DNA from: a bacterium
GTDB lineage: Bacteria; 4484-113; JAFGCY01
NCBI GenBank assembly: GCA_020849855.1
Contig: JADZFO010000015.1
Span: 101,126-165,125, forward strand
Length of the DNA stretch: 64,000 nt
Direction of reading: 5' to 3'
A program made the translations under genes and the position numbers. The notes beneath the pieces were generated by a model. It did no database searches, had not been told where the DNA came from, and saw only the letters and a program-made list of their open reading frames with translations. Shown in pieces: positions 1-8,631 of the stretch. The stretch's first letter is position 1, and each line of letters opens with the position of its first letter.

Positions 1-898
1 CCGCGGCAGCTGCTGCGGCTTCCTCAGCGGCTTCGGGGTCCTCCTCGCCCGGGAGGGCCAGACCGCCATTCTTGCGCTTGGGATGCTTGGGGTCGGTCAG
101 GGGGGGCAGAGGAGGCTGCAGGGAGGCTGCGCTGTCGGCATCGCCCCAGCCGCCGTCACTAAGGATCTGGCTCAGCTCGCTGGAATCACCGTGCACAATG
201 GCCAGCGCCAGCTTGTCATCGGGGTTATAAAACTCAAAGCCCTCAGCGTCCTGGACGGAAATGTACTTGTTCTGGAGGTCCATCAGCACTGCGCCGTTGG
301 TACGCGGTGTAATCACATTAGCCTGCAGGTCGTGGTCCCATTCGAAGGAGCGTGTATCGGTGCTGCCCCGCGGACGGATCGACCAGCTGTAGGTGGTCCG
401 GCCCTGCACGATGGTGGGTTTGGATTCATCCACCTCAAAACCCTTGGAGGTCAGGCGGGCAAAAAACTCACGATACTCATCAAAGCGTTTGGTCTGGCCC
501 AGATAGTCGCGTTTGCCGATCGTTTCCAGCACATCCGTCAGGTACAGGCTGCCGAAGAAGACCCCCAGGCTGAGAATGACAAACAGAGTGCCAAGCACGA
601 TCCAAAGTGAACCCAGACAGCTCATGACCAGCGGCGAGCGTGGCGGCCTGTTCTCGGCGGACCTGGGTTCTGCAGCTTTACGAGACTGAACTCCCTGCTG
701 GCTGCGCTGCTGTTTGACTTCGCGAAGCGTGGGAGCGGAGCTGCTCTGCTGTGGACGCGCGGGTGCGGGCGCCGCTGCTGCAGGTGTGCGGGGCTTAGGG
801 GTGCCAGAGGTACTGCGGACGACCGGCACCACCTTCCCTGCGGGAGCGGTATTGTCGGTTCCGCGCATCCAGCGTGGCAGGTCGCCGCCACTGCTCAC
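1..898 (-). CDS. Single-pass membrane protein of unknown function, partial (runs off window edge)
   Basis: An open frame of 299 codons continues past the left edge. It starts with GTG at 898, which overlaps the stop of the preceding gene as GTGA, so the two are probably translationally coupled. Residues about 15-85 are rich in Pro, Ala, Ser and Gln and look disordered. One hydrophobic segment lies at about 90-119. A globular stretch follows (about 125-235), then a Pro-rich, acidic tail ending in an Ala/Glu run at the edge. I recognise no family. It is the last visible gene of the minus-strand run that includes fliO and fliP, so a link to the envelope or flagellum is possible but is only an inference from position. 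Confidence 0.75.
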   Translation of the reverse strand, partial: MSSGGDLPRWMRGTDNTAPAGKVVPVVRSTSGTPKPRTPAAAAPAPARPQQSSSAPTLREVKQQRSQQGVQSRKAAEPRSAENRPPRSPLVMSCLGSLWIVLGTLFVILSLGVFFGSLYLTDVLETIGKRDYLGQTKRFDEYREFFARLTSKGFEVDESKPTIVQGRTTYSWSIRPRGSTDTRSFEWDHDLQANVITPRTNGAVLMDLQNKYISVQDAEGFEFYNPDDKLALAIVHGDSSELSQILSDGGWGDADSAASLQPPLPPLTDPKHPKRKNGGLALPGEEDPEAAEEAAAAAA

Positions 899-1239
899 TT
901 GCCTGCTCCTCTTCCCGCAGCGCTACCCTGCAAGCGGCTGATTTCATCCATCATGTCCTGCTGTCCGCTGCTCAGGCCGGCCTGCTGCCGGCTGATCGGC
1001 ACTGACTCATCAAGGCGCCGCATGCGCTGCTCGTCCTCGATTCTTTCGATATGTGTCTGAGCGCGGTCAACCCTGTCCTTCATTTCCTCAATGCTTGCCG
1101 GCATTTCACCGCGCTGACGGCGGGCCAGACGCGCGCGGTCACGACGGTAAAGCCACATCAGGGTGAGGATTGAAATGCCGAAACAAAGCAGGGCCAGAGT
1201 CTGACCTGTGCTTTCCGGCTGGATCAGGAGCATTTGCAT
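895..1239 (-). CDS. Small membrane-anchored coiled-coil protein
   Basis: 114 residues with one membrane segment near residues 12-31, a basic patch (YRRDRARLARRQR) and a charged region at about 48-85 that should form a coiled coil. The arrangement suggests a bitopic protein with a cytoplasmic coiled coil. The start lies 5 bases after the SPOR-like gene's stop and the end overlaps the next gene by 4 bases, so it belongs to the same operon. A second ATG two codons in could also be the start. No family is recognised. Confidence 0.7.
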   Translation of the reverse strand: MQMLLIQPESTGQTLALLCFGISILTLMWLYRRDRARLARRQRGEMPASIEEMKDRVDRAQTHIERIEDEQRMRRLDESVPISRQQAGLSSGQQDMMDEISRLQGSAAGRGAGK

Positions 1240-1244
1240 TGCGC

Positions 1245-2015
1245 TTAGGACAACGGAAGCTCGTTGCCCTGCCGTTCATTGATGCTGGAAGAATACCCCA
1301 TTTCACGCAGGCTGTTGTCTATTTCGGCAGCTTTGGCCGGGTCCGTGAAGCTCTGCTCCACGACTACCACATCACCCAGCACAAGCACCGCCGGCAGATA
1401 GTCCTCCGGGAACTCCGACTCCTCCACCAGGGCATAGGCCTGCTCTGGTGAGAGCTCTGCCATTATCTGGACGGCATACACCGTTGGAATCTTCGCTTTC
1501 GGGTTGCGGCGCACGTCAATTGCCAGCTTGGCCGGATCGTCAACCTCAATCACCTTGAACTCGGCGGGCCAGGGCAGATAAACCTGCATCTCCTTGATCC
1601 GCCCGTCTGGCGGGGTCACAATCGAGAAGGGCAGGGCTGGGCTGGACTGCACATAGGCATCCGCATCGAAGGTGGTGCCCTCCATGCGGATCACGAGGCG
1701 ATAAGGGAATTCGCGGTACTCCACGCTGTAAACCGGGTGCGCGGCCGCGTCTGCGCGGAGGCCCCCGGGGCTCTGCTGTTCGAAGTCCAGCACCATGCGG
1801 GTGGCGTCGTCAGGCTTGCCGAAACGGATGCTGGAAAGCACCGTGTTCTGGGTGGCGCTGCCGCCGCTGAAAGAGCCGCTGTCCTTGAACTGCCGTGGAA
1901 CCACCACCGGGGCCGCGGCCGGATCGCCCTGTGCGCTTGCCGCAAGGGGCCCGCCCAGAGCCAGCACCAGCAGGGCCGCTGCCACGAGAGGCAGTCGCCA
2001 AAGGTACATTTTCAT
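1245..2015 (-). CDS. Secreted AMIN/SPOR-like protein in the flagellar cluster
   Basis: The chosen start (ATG at 2015, or the ATG two codons later) puts a standard signal peptide first (MKMYLWRLPLVAAALLVLAL, then an ASA-type cleavage site), giving about 256 residues. An upstream ATG at 2141 overlaps the fliP stop as TAATG, but the 42 extra residues are Arg- and Pro-rich and would precede the signal peptide, so I prefer the internal start. The middle (about 60-160) has the alternating beta pattern of AMIN-type domains (RFGKPDDATRMVLDFEQ). The last 75 residues resemble a SPOR domain (YAVQIMAELSPEQAYALVEE). Both domain types usually bind cell wall or secretin complexes. Domain calls are by pattern only. 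Confidence 0.65.
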   Translation of the reverse strand: MKMYLWRLPLVAAALLVLALGGPLAASAQGDPAAAPVVVPRQFKDSGSFSGGSATQNTVLSSIRFGKPDDATRMVLDFEQQSPGGLRADAAAHPVYSVEYREFPYRLVIRMEGTTFDADAYVQSSPALPFSIVTPPDGRIKEMQVYLPWPAEFKVIEVDDPAKLAIDVRRNPKAKIPTVYAVQIMAELSPEQAYALVEESEFPEDYLPAVLVLGDVVVVEQSFTDPAKAAEIDNSLREMGYSSSINERQGNELPLS

Positions 2016-2140
2016 CATCCTCAACCCCATGAAGGCGCCAGGGCGCCAAGCAGAAATGATAGCACAGCAGGGCCTCGGAGGCTGCATGAACAGCATACGG
2101 GAACCTGTGCTGCGGTGTCGCAAGGGCAGCCTGCGGGCCA

Positions 2141-3037
2141 TTAGAAAGTAACGCGCTTAAAGCTGTTGACAAGGCTGCCGAAGATCAGATTCCAGCCGTC
2201 GCTGAGCACAAACATCAGCAGCTTGAAGGGCAGGCTGACCAGCACCGGCGGAAGCATCAGCATGCCCATGCTCATCAGGATCGCGCTGACCACCATGTCA
2301 ATGACCAGGAAGGGCAGATAGATCACGAAGCCGATCTGGAAGGCACTCTTCAGCTCGCTGATCATGAAGGCCGGAATCACCACGTGCATTGGGTACTCAC
2401 GGCGCTTGGTGCCTGCCTGGATCTTGGCCATATCGCCGAAGAGCAGCAGGTCCTTGTCACGGGTCTGCAGCAGCATCCAGGTCTTGAGCGGGTCCTGGGC
2501 CCGCTGCAGCGCGACATCAGTCGTGATCGTCTCGTTGGCCAGGGGCTTGAGCGCATCCTGGTTGATCTTGTCCAGTACCGGCGCCATGACAAAGAGGGAG
2601 AGGAACAGCGCCAGGCCCACCAGCACGTTGTTTGGCGGCGCCTGCTGGGTGCCCATGGCGTTGCGCAGCAGACTGAGGACAATGATGATGCGGGTGAAGG
2701 GGGTCGCCATGACCACAATGCTGGGCGCCAGGGTCAGCAGCGTGAAAAGCAGCATGATCTGAATCAGTGAAGCGCTGTCGCCCTGGCCTCCGCCGATGCG
2801 GACTTCCATCTGCGGCAGGCTGGTCATGCTCTTGCCCTTGGCTGTGGGAGCACTCTGTGTCCCGGGCTTTCCGATATTGCCGTCGCCCTGGCCATAGACC
2901 GCCTGGCCCCAGGCAATGATGTTGCCAACGATGAACACCGCAAGGAAGACAAGGGCGCTGGCCTGGGCGGCGCGTCTGTGGGATGCAGTGGCGCTCTGCC
3001 GCAGGTTCTTCCAGAACTCGCCCCATCCCCCCGGCAT
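2141..3037 (-). CDS. fliP: Flagellar type III export gate protein FliP
   Basis: FliP forms the core of the flagellar protein-export gate in the inner membrane with FliQ and FliR. The 298-residue product has an N-terminal hydrophobic segment (about 27-46), a variable linker, then the conserved FliP body. Diagnostic stretches are TPFTRIIIVLSLLRNAMGTQ, the NNVLVGLALFLSLFVMAPV helix and the C-terminal VIDMVVSAILMSMGMLMLPP. It lies 3 bases downstream of fliO. fliQ and fliR, which usually follow, are absent here; an AMIN/SPOR-like gene takes their place. So the export-gate genes are split in this genome. The identification is secure. Confidence 0.96.
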   Translation of the reverse strand: MPGGWGEFWKNLRQSATASHRRAAQASALVFLAVFIVGNIIAWGQAVYGQGDGNIGKPGTQSAPTAKGKSMTSLPQMEVRIGGGQGDSASLIQIMLLFTLLTLAPSIVVMATPFTRIIIVLSLLRNAMGTQQAPPNNVLVGLALFLSLFVMAPVLDKINQDALKPLANETITTDVALQRAQDPLKTWMLLQTRDKDLLLFGDMAKIQAGTKRREYPMHVVIPAFMISELKSAFQIGFVIYLPFLVIDMVVSAILMSMGMLMLPPVLVSLPFKLLMFVLSDGWNLIFGSLVNSFKRVTF

Positions 3038-3040
3038 TTC

Positions 3041-4636
3041 CTAAGCCTCTTCCAGCTCTCTTAGCTGCTCCCTGATCTTCGTGATCAGCTGGCTCTCGCC
3101 ATCGCCGCTGCGGCTCCAGCGCGGCGCGGCGCTGGGCTCGTCGCCTGGCATTGCAGGCGCCTCGGCCAGGCTCAGCCCGCCGCGCGAACGGCGCATCTCG
3201 GCCACTGTCAGCACCGGCTCCGCATTGACTGCGTTGACGGCGCGGGGCCGCGGCTGCGCGGGAGCGCTGAGTTCCTTCTCGATAATCCGGCTGACCGCGG
3301 AGCGGTAGCCCTCGCCCTGGCTGTCTGCCGGCAGCTTGTCCAGCAGGTTGATACTGTGCGGGGTCGAACCCAGCACCAGCATCTCCCCGTGGAGCTGAAC
3401 AATCATGATCTGCTTGCCGGGGCCAAGGCTGATCGACTCCACAACCTTCATGTTGGCGGCACTGCTGCCAAGACCGGGCAGCACTCCGCCCAGCCGCCCG
3501 CTGGCCTGAAGCTTCTTCAGCCCGCGGCCCAGCAGCAGCAGGCAGCCCACAAGCAGGGCCAGCACACTGAAGGTGCGCAGGTAGTTCACCCTCGGAGCGG
3601 CAGGCGCAGAGCCTGAGGCCTCGCCAGTGCCGCCAGGAACCTGATCCAGCGGGTCGATCAGTCCCGCGCTGGCCTCAAGCTTCGTTTCCTTCGCCGGCTG
3701 CCTGTCTGATGGCTCGCTGCGGCTGGCGTTAATCACTCCAACCGGCTGGTCCAGCAGATTCAGCGCCTGTTCGCTTCCTGCATCCTGGGCATTTGAAGCG
3801 GCGGTGTTGTAGCTATGGGCATTATCAAGGTCGGCAATGGTGCTGCCAGAGTCAGCATCAATGCCCTCCTCAGGCTCAAAGTAGCCTGCCAGGCCTTCAT
3901 CCTTTGCGGCAGGAGGAGCCGCCTTGACGGCAGCCTTTGTTGGAGCAGGTTTTGTTTTCGCGGCCTTCGGCTGCTTGCTCAGGTCCAGGGGCTGCTTGAC
4001 GCTGGCCTTGCCGCCGCTGGCGGGCTTGGCCGCTTTGGTCTTTGCGGCTGGTTTACCGGCGGGCGGGGTCTTGCCTGCCGCAGGCTTCTGCTTGCTTGTA
4101 GTCCCTGCGGCCTTGTCTTCAGTCGCAGCCTTTTGCGCTGACTTACCGGAGCTCACCTTCTCAGCAGGTTTTGAGCCTGAGGCGTTCTTTTTCTGGTTGC
4201 CTACCTGCCTGACATTGCTGCTTACCAGGACATCTATGGCCTCGCCATCGGAAGTATCCGAGATGGCTATCTCTGCCTTTTCTTCAGCACGGGCTTTGTC
4301 CGCCTTGCCTGCGATGGTGCCGCTCTTTGAGTTCTTTTTCTTGTCCTTGGGAGGCAGCTTTTTCGAGGAGGCGGTGACGCCCTCTGCCGCGCTCTCTTCG
4401 GTGGGGGCCTCGTCATCTACGGGGGCGGGAGGGATAGCCAAAAGCGGGAGGGCATCTTTTGAGTCTGCGGCAGCAGAGTCATCTTCCTTCTGGTCAGACT
4501 TCTTGCCGCTTTCCTCACTCTTGGACTTGTCGCTCTTGTCACTGTCAGCATCGCTTTCCGCCGCTCCCAGCAGGCAGGTCAGCGCGAAGAGGCTGATAAT
4601 GACAAGAAGCCATGCCCCGCTTCCTGTAATTTTCAT
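3041..4636 (-). CDS. fliO: FliO-like flagellar biosynthesis protein with a very long low-complexity region
   Basis: FliO helps assemble the FliP gate. The recognisable part is C-terminal: a membrane segment (about 352-370, TFSVLALLVGCLLLLGRGL) followed by the compact beta domain with VVESISLGPGKQIMIVQL and LVLGSTPHSINLLDKL. Before it lies a signal peptide (residues 1-26) and more than 300 residues dominated by Lys, Ala, Ser, Pro, Asp and Glu, predicted to be extracytoplasmic and disordered. At 531 residues it is several times the usual FliO length. It sits between cheY and fliP, the normal FliO/FliZ position. A terminator upstream at 4728-4780 suggests it can be transcribed apart from cheY. 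Confidence 0.85.
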   Translation of the reverse strand: MKITGSGAWLLVIISLFALTCLLGAAESDADSDKSDKSKSEESGKKSDQKEDDSAAADSKDALPLLAIPPAPVDDEAPTEESAAEGVTASSKKLPPKDKKKNSKSGTIAGKADKARAEEKAEIAISDTSDGEAIDVLVSSNVRQVGNQKKNASGSKPAEKVSSGKSAQKAATEDKAAGTTSKQKPAAGKTPPAGKPAAKTKAAKPASGGKASVKQPLDLSKQPKAAKTKPAPTKAAVKAAPPAAKDEGLAGYFEPEEGIDADSGSTIADLDNAHSYNTAASNAQDAGSEQALNLLDQPVGVINASRSEPSDRQPAKETKLEASAGLIDPLDQVPGGTGEASGSAPAAPRVNYLRTFSVLALLVGCLLLLGRGLKKLQASGRLGGVLPGLGSSAANMKVVESISLGPGKQIMIVQLHGEMLVLGSTPHSINLLDKLPADSQGEGYRSAVSRIIEKELSAPAQPRPRAVNAVNAEPVLTVAEMRRSRGGLSLAEAPAMPGDEPSAAPRWSRSGDGESQLITKIREQLRELEEA

Positions 4637-4727
4637 CGATTGCCTTCCTCCCGGTCAGTGGACCGGGTTCTCCCCGTGAGTCCATATCCTACCTGACGGA
4701 GCGGCAATCCGGACAGTTTGATTAGGT

Positions 4728-4780
4728 CAAATAAAAGTAAAAAGGACCAGCCACGCCGCAGGGCGCTGCCAGTCCTTTTG
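4728..4780 (-). terminator. Intrinsic terminator after cheY
   Basis: On the minus strand the transcript would fold AAAAGGACTGGC against GCTGGTCCTTTT (about 12 pairs including two GU wobbles), with an inner CGCC/GGCG stem, followed by U-rich sequence (TTTTTACTTTTATTT). It lies between the cheY stop (4801) and the fliO start (4636) and would end or attenuate the flbD-cheY transcript. Confidence 0.8.
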
Positions 4781-4800
4781 TTCCAGTTTCAGTTGGCCGC

Positions 4801-5160
4801 TCAGGCCAGGGACTTGTGGATCGCGTCCAGGACACGTTCAGGCTTGAAGGGCTTGACGATGAAGTCCTTCGCACCGGCCTGGATCGCCTCAATGACCATC
4901 GCCTGCTGACCCATCGCCGAGCACATGACCACCCGCGCGCCCTTGTCCATGGCGAGGATTTCCTTGAGGGCGGCAATGCCGTCCTTTTCGGGCATGGTGA
5001 TGTCCATGGTGACAAGGTCAGGCTTGAGTTCCTTGAACTTGTCGACCGCGACAGCGCCGTTCTCAGCTTCACCGGCGACGTCGAGACCATTCTTCGTCAG
5101 GATGTCTTTGATCATCATCCTCATGAAGGCCGCGTCGTCCACAATTAGCACACTTGCCAT
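4801..5160 (-). CDS. cheY: Chemotaxis response regulator CheY
   Basis: A single receiver domain of 119 residues with no output domain. The acidic pocket is in VDDAAF (Asp8, Asp9), the phosphorylated Asp lies in TMDITMP (about residue 53), the switch Thr/Ser is in MCSAMG and the conserved Lys is in VKPF (about 104). CheY-P binds FliM and FliY at the switch to change rotation. The gene follows fliY and precedes fliO, the order seen in Firmicutes and Thermotogae flagellar operons. A strong terminator follows it. Confidence 0.95.
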   Translation of the reverse strand: MASVLIVDDAAFMRMMIKDILTKNGLDVAGEAENGAVAVDKFKELKPDLVTMDITMPEKDGIAALKEILAMDKGARVVMCSAMGQQAMVIEAIQAGAKDFIVKPFKPERVLDAIHKSLA

Positions 5161-5220
5161 CTCTACTCCTCTGTCAAGACACTTCCTATATCGGCAGCAT
5201 TGGCGAAGCTGTAGAGCCTT

Positions 5221-6309
5221 TTAAGTGAGTTGGCTCAGACGCTCGCTGGCAGACAGAATGGAGGTCAGGCGGACGCCGAAGTTCTCGTCGATCACCACAA
5301 CCTCACCGCGGGCAAAGTACTTGCCGTTGACCAGCAGGTCGATAGGCTCTCCCGCAAGCTTATCCAGGGCAATAAGGCTGCCCTGGCCGTACTCAAGTAT
5401 CTGCCGGATAGGCACTGTGGTCTTGCCCAGCTCGACGGTGATCGTGAGCGGGACATCCAGCAGCAGATCCAGGTTACGCATTTCAATATCAGGCATCGGC
5501 GCGGGACCCAGCTGACTGAAGGCCGCCGGCGCATAGCTCATGTCTGAGGGCGCGATTGATCCCGAAGAAGCAGGCGGTGCTCCAAGGCCGGGAGCCGGGC
5601 CGGCTGCTTTGGCGGTCGGTGGCGGACTTGCCGCTGCCGTTGCCACCGGCTTCGGAGCCGGCATGATTACGGTCAGGATCCGCTGCACCAGGTCGGCCGG
5701 CAGGATATGGCGCACAACGGTCGGGCTGTCGCCGTTCTGGCTCAACTTGAGCCCGATCATCACGCCGGCAGCGGCACTGAGCTCGCCTGCTGCGGCGGCC
5801 AGATCCACAAGGCTGGCGGCGCCGGCATTAGTGGCCACCTTCAGCGCTGAGGCCACGTTGGTCATGTAAGTGCCGTTGACTGTGGAGACAACTTCACTGA
5901 CGGCGGAGATCTCCAGGTCCGAGAGGCTGTTGTCCTCGCCGCCTGGGTCACCGCCCGTCAGGGCGGCCGCCACCATCTTGGCGAAGCCCGGTTCAAGCAC
6001 CAGCAGGTGCGTGCACTCTTCGCCGACGGTCACCGGGATGCGGTAGATCAGGTCGTCGCCTACCAGGGCAGCAAGTTCATCACTGCTCACTGATGCGGCT
6101 TCCACCCCATCCAGGTTGTACTCAAAGCCGGTCATGGCATTGATCACACCCGCCAGGTTGCCCAGCGATTCGCGTTCAAAGGCGGCCAGCGCTTCAGTCT
6201 GTGCGCCGCTGAATGCGGTGCCGCCCGGGGCAGCGGCTGCCGGCGGGCTATCAACTGCCCCGCCCAGCAGGGCGTCAATCTCGGCCTGTGACAAACCAAC
6301 GTCGGACAT
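5221..6309 (-). CDS. fliY: Flagellar motor switch protein FliY/FliN
   Basis: 362 residues. The N-terminal peptide LSQAEIDALL is the CheY-binding motif shared with FliM. A CheC/CheX-like region covers about residues 45-215 (LSDLEISAVSEVVSTVNGTY). A Pro/Ala-rich linker runs to about 275. The C-terminal FliN/SpoA domain spans about 283-360 (LDVPLTITVELGKTTVPIRQ, LVNGKYFARGEVVVIDENFG). This is the FliY architecture rather than the short FliN. It starts 1 base after the fliM stop. In other bacteria FliY also dephosphorylates CheY-P; the conserved catalytic Asn of CheC could not be placed with certainty here. Confidence 0.92.
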   Translation of the reverse strand: MSDVGLSQAEIDALLGGAVDSPPAAAAPGGTAFSGAQTEALAAFERESLGNLAGVINAMTGFEYNLDGVEAASVSSDELAALVGDDLIYRIPVTVGEECTHLLVLEPGFAKMVAAALTGGDPGGEDNSLSDLEISAVSEVVSTVNGTYMTNVASALKVATNAGAASLVDLAAAAGELSAAAGVMIGLKLSQNGDSPTVVRHILPADLVQRILTVIMPAPKPVATAAASPPPTAKAAGPAPGLGAPPASSGSIAPSDMSYAPAAFSQLGPAPMPDIEMRNLDLLLDVPLTITVELGKTTVPIRQILEYGQGSLIALDKLAGEPIDLLVNGKYFARGEVVVIDENFGVRLTSILSASERLSQLT

Positions 6310-6310
6310 A

Positions 6311-7333
6311 TCAGTGCTTCCTTCTTACGGCCGGATGCAGGACCTGATCCGGCTCTTCTAGTACCTGGGTAATCTGGGCGCCGCGGTGCTTGCCCACAAG
6401 GCCTGGCCGGCAGAGGAACTTCTCCAGTCCCTCAACCCTGACCCTCAGCTCTTCGTTTACTGCTGTTTCCAGGATGATCACATCACCCGGCTCAAGAGCC
6501 AGGATCTCGCGGAAGGTCAGCTGGGCCACGCCCAGCTCAACGGACATGGGCAGGCCCACCGCCTGCAGGATGCCGCTGGTCTTTTCCCGCGCTTCCCGGC
6601 TGGAACCGCGGGTGGCGACTGCGTACAGGGTCTGCGCGGAAAGCAGCGAGAGGATCGGCTCAAGCAGAACATAGGGATAGACAATGTTGATGATGCCGCT
6701 GAGGTTGCCGATTCGGGCCTCCAGGCTGATCAGCAGGATCATGTCGTTTGGGGGGACAATCTGGACGAAGAGCGGGTTGCTTTCGATGTCCTTCAGGGAG
6801 GGCTGCAGGTCGATCATCGAGGCCCAGGCTTCGCGCAGGAAGTCCATGCAGTCGTCCAGCAAGTTGCGGATCACGTGCGTTTCGATCTCGGTCAGCTCAC
6901 GGTCGTTGGAGCCGCCCTCGCCGCTGCCGCCCAGCAGGCGGTCAATGATCGGCAGGCCCAGGGTGGGCGAGAACTCCAGCACAGCCTTGCCTTCCAGTGG
7001 TTCCAGGTTGAAAGCGCTGATGATGGTCGGGTTGGGGATGGAAAGCATGAACTCCTGGTAAGTCACCTGGTCCACGGAGCTCACGCTGATGGAAACGAAG
7101 TTGCGCAGCACAGCAGAGAGCTTGCCGCTCCAGAGGCGGCCGAAGGTCTCATGCAGGATGTGGATCGTTCTGATCTGTTCCTTGCTGAACTTGCTGGGGC
7201 GCATGAAATCGTAGGGCTTGACCTTGACAGCTTTGTCGTTGGCCTCTGCCGCGATCTCTTCCGCCTTTAACTCGCCGGACGATAACGCATTTAATAGGGC
7301 GTCTATCTCGTCCTGGCTCAGAACTTCAGGCAT
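6311..7333 (-). CDS. fliM: Flagellar motor switch protein FliM
   Basis: 340 residues. The N-terminal CheY-P-binding peptide is VLSQDEIDALLNAL. The middle CheC-like domain begins at the typical YDFMRPSKFSKEQIRTIHIL and includes the GGSGEGG loop. The C-terminal SpoA domain contains LELGVAQL-like and ILALEPGDVIIL segments. FliM forms the middle ring of the switch complex, between FliG and FliN/FliY. It lies 40 bases downstream of flbD and is tightly packed with fliY. Confidence 0.96.
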   Translation of the reverse strand: MPEVLSQDEIDALLNALSSGELKAEEIAAEANDKAVKVKPYDFMRPSKFSKEQIRTIHILHETFGRLWSGKLSAVLRNFVSISVSSVDQVTYQEFMLSIPNPTIISAFNLEPLEGKAVLEFSPTLGLPIIDRLLGGSGEGGSNDRELTEIETHVIRNLLDDCMDFLREAWASMIDLQPSLKDIESNPLFVQIVPPNDMILLISLEARIGNLSGIINIVYPYVLLEPILSLLSAQTLYAVATRGSSREAREKTSGILQAVGLPMSVELGVAQLTFREILALEPGDVIILETAVNEELRVRVEGLEKFLCRPGLVGKHRGAQITQVLEEPDQVLHPAVRRKH

Positions 7334-7373
7334 ACCGCCTATCTCCCCTGGGCCGCTGGGGCCGCTCTATAGC

Positions 7374-7583
7374 TCAGCCGCCTTCCGGCGGCAACACGCC
7401 GACGCTGTGAACACGCCGGGCATAGCTCAGCACGAGTTCGATGACCTCTTCGACGCTTTCGCGCACCAGCAGCTTCTTGCCTGAAAGCAGGCTGATCACT
7501 GTGTCGGGGGTGGCCTCAACCAGCTCAATCTGGTCGGCATTAAGCACAAAGCTCTCCCCGTTGCGCCTCGTCAATCGGATCAT
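7374..7583 (-). CDS. flbD: FlbD-family flagellar protein
   Basis: 69 residues matching the small FlbD/SwrD family found in flagellar operons: MIRLTRRNGESFVLNADQIE at the start, then VISLLSGKKLLVRESVEEVI. In Bacillus SwrD increases motor torque; the role here is inferred. It is the first gene of the flagellar run in this window. The 74 bases before it hold a short GGCAC-TTA-GTGCC hairpin on the minus strand but no clear promoter. Confidence 0.85.
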   Translation of the reverse strand: MIRLTRRNGESFVLNADQIELVEATPDTVISLLSGKKLLVRESVEEVIELVLSYARRVHSVGVLPPEGG

Positions 7584-7657
7584 GTCTACTCGCCAAGGGT
7601 TATTTCGGCACTAAGTGCCTCTGTCTTGACTCTGTAAGGTCTGGCGCAGCGAGGGCC

Positions 7658-8623
7658 TCAGGCCAGGACCATGGCCAGGTCATAAAGCGAGCGGTCGATT
7701 CCGCGGATGCCGGAAGTAGCCACGTCAAAGGCCACTTCCACCACTTCGCCGCGCAGCTGCCCCACCACCATGCCCGTGCGGCCGGCCAGATAGGCCTGTA
7801 CCGCGGCAAAGCCGGTGCGTGAAGCGAGGATGCGGTCAACAGTGGTCGGGGCGCCGCCGCGCTGGATATGTCCAGGTATGCAGGCGCGCACCTCATGCAT
7901 CTCGGGGAGGTGCTGGTTCAGAAAGCCGGTCAGGTCGGTCGCCCGTCCAGCGCCCTCGGCGATCACGACCAGGCTGAAGGTACGGCCGTCGGATATGCGG
8001 CGCGTGACCGTATCCAGCACTTCCTCGCGGTCCCAGGGTATCTCGGGGATCAGGATCACATCCGCGCCGCAGGCCATGCCCGCGTGCAGCGCCAGCCAGC
8101 CGGCGTTGCGGCCCATGGCCTCGATCACGAAGGTGCGGTGATGGCTCTCGGCGGTATCGCGCAGGCGGTTGATGCACCAGGCCAGGGTGTCGCAGGCAGT
8201 GTCGAAGCCCAGTGTCCGGTCCATGCCCGGGATGTCGTTATCGATGGTTCCGGTCAGGCCTATAACGTTGGCGCCGTTCTTCATCAGCGCCTTGGCGCCG
8301 CGGAAGGTGCCGTCGCCGCCGATTGCCAGCAGGCAGTCAATGCCGTGGTCTTTCAGAATGCCAGCGGCCTTGCCCGGACCGTGCGGCTGCAGCATCTCCG
8401 CGCTGCGCGCGCAGCCGATGAAGCTGCCGCCCCGGGACAGCATGTTTGAGACGGCCTTGGAGTCGACCTTCTCAAACTCCCCGGCCAGCAGGCCCTCATA
8501 ACCGCGGTAAATCAGCTCGACTTCCAGCCCGGCACTGATGCCGCAGCGGACCACAGCGCGCACGGCCGCGTTCATGCCGGGAGCATCTCCCCCGCTGGTA
8601 AGCACGGCAATCTTCTTTGGCAT
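7658..8623 (-). CDS. pfkA: ATP-dependent 6-phosphofructokinase
   Basis: Phosphorylates fructose 6-phosphate to the 1,6-bisphosphate, the committed step of glycolysis. 321 residues, the usual bacterial PfkA length. Visible motifs: the nucleotide loop TSGGDAPGMNAAVRAVV at the N-terminus, GGDGTFRGA (Gly where PPi-dependent enzymes have Asp, favouring ATP), the catalytic GTIDNDIPG, MGRNAGWLA, and the substrate-site IPGHIQRGGAPTTVDR. It is followed by flbD, but the 74-base gap makes operon membership uncertain. scpA ends just 8 bases upstream of its start. Confidence 0.96.
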   Translation of the reverse strand: MPKKIAVLTSGGDAPGMNAAVRAVVRCGISAGLEVELIYRGYEGLLAGEFEKVDSKAVSNMLSRGGSFIGCARSAEMLQPHGPGKAAGILKDHGIDCLLAIGGDGTFRGAKALMKNGANVIGLTGTIDNDIPGMDRTLGFDTACDTLAWCINRLRDTAESHHRTFVIEAMGRNAGWLALHAGMACGADVILIPEIPWDREEVLDTVTRRISDGRTFSLVVIAEGAGRATDLTGFLNQHLPEMHEVRACIPGHIQRGGAPTTVDRILASRTGFAAVQAYLAGRTGMVVGQLRGEVVEVAFDVATSGIRGIDRSLYDLAMVLA

Positions 8624-8631
8624 GGCGGGGA

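Noticed and set aside
83..610. Plus-strand open frame of 175 codons at the left edge
   Set aside because: It is antisense to the partial minus-strand gene that runs off the edge, which has a coherent membrane-protein plan and couples by GTGA to its neighbour.
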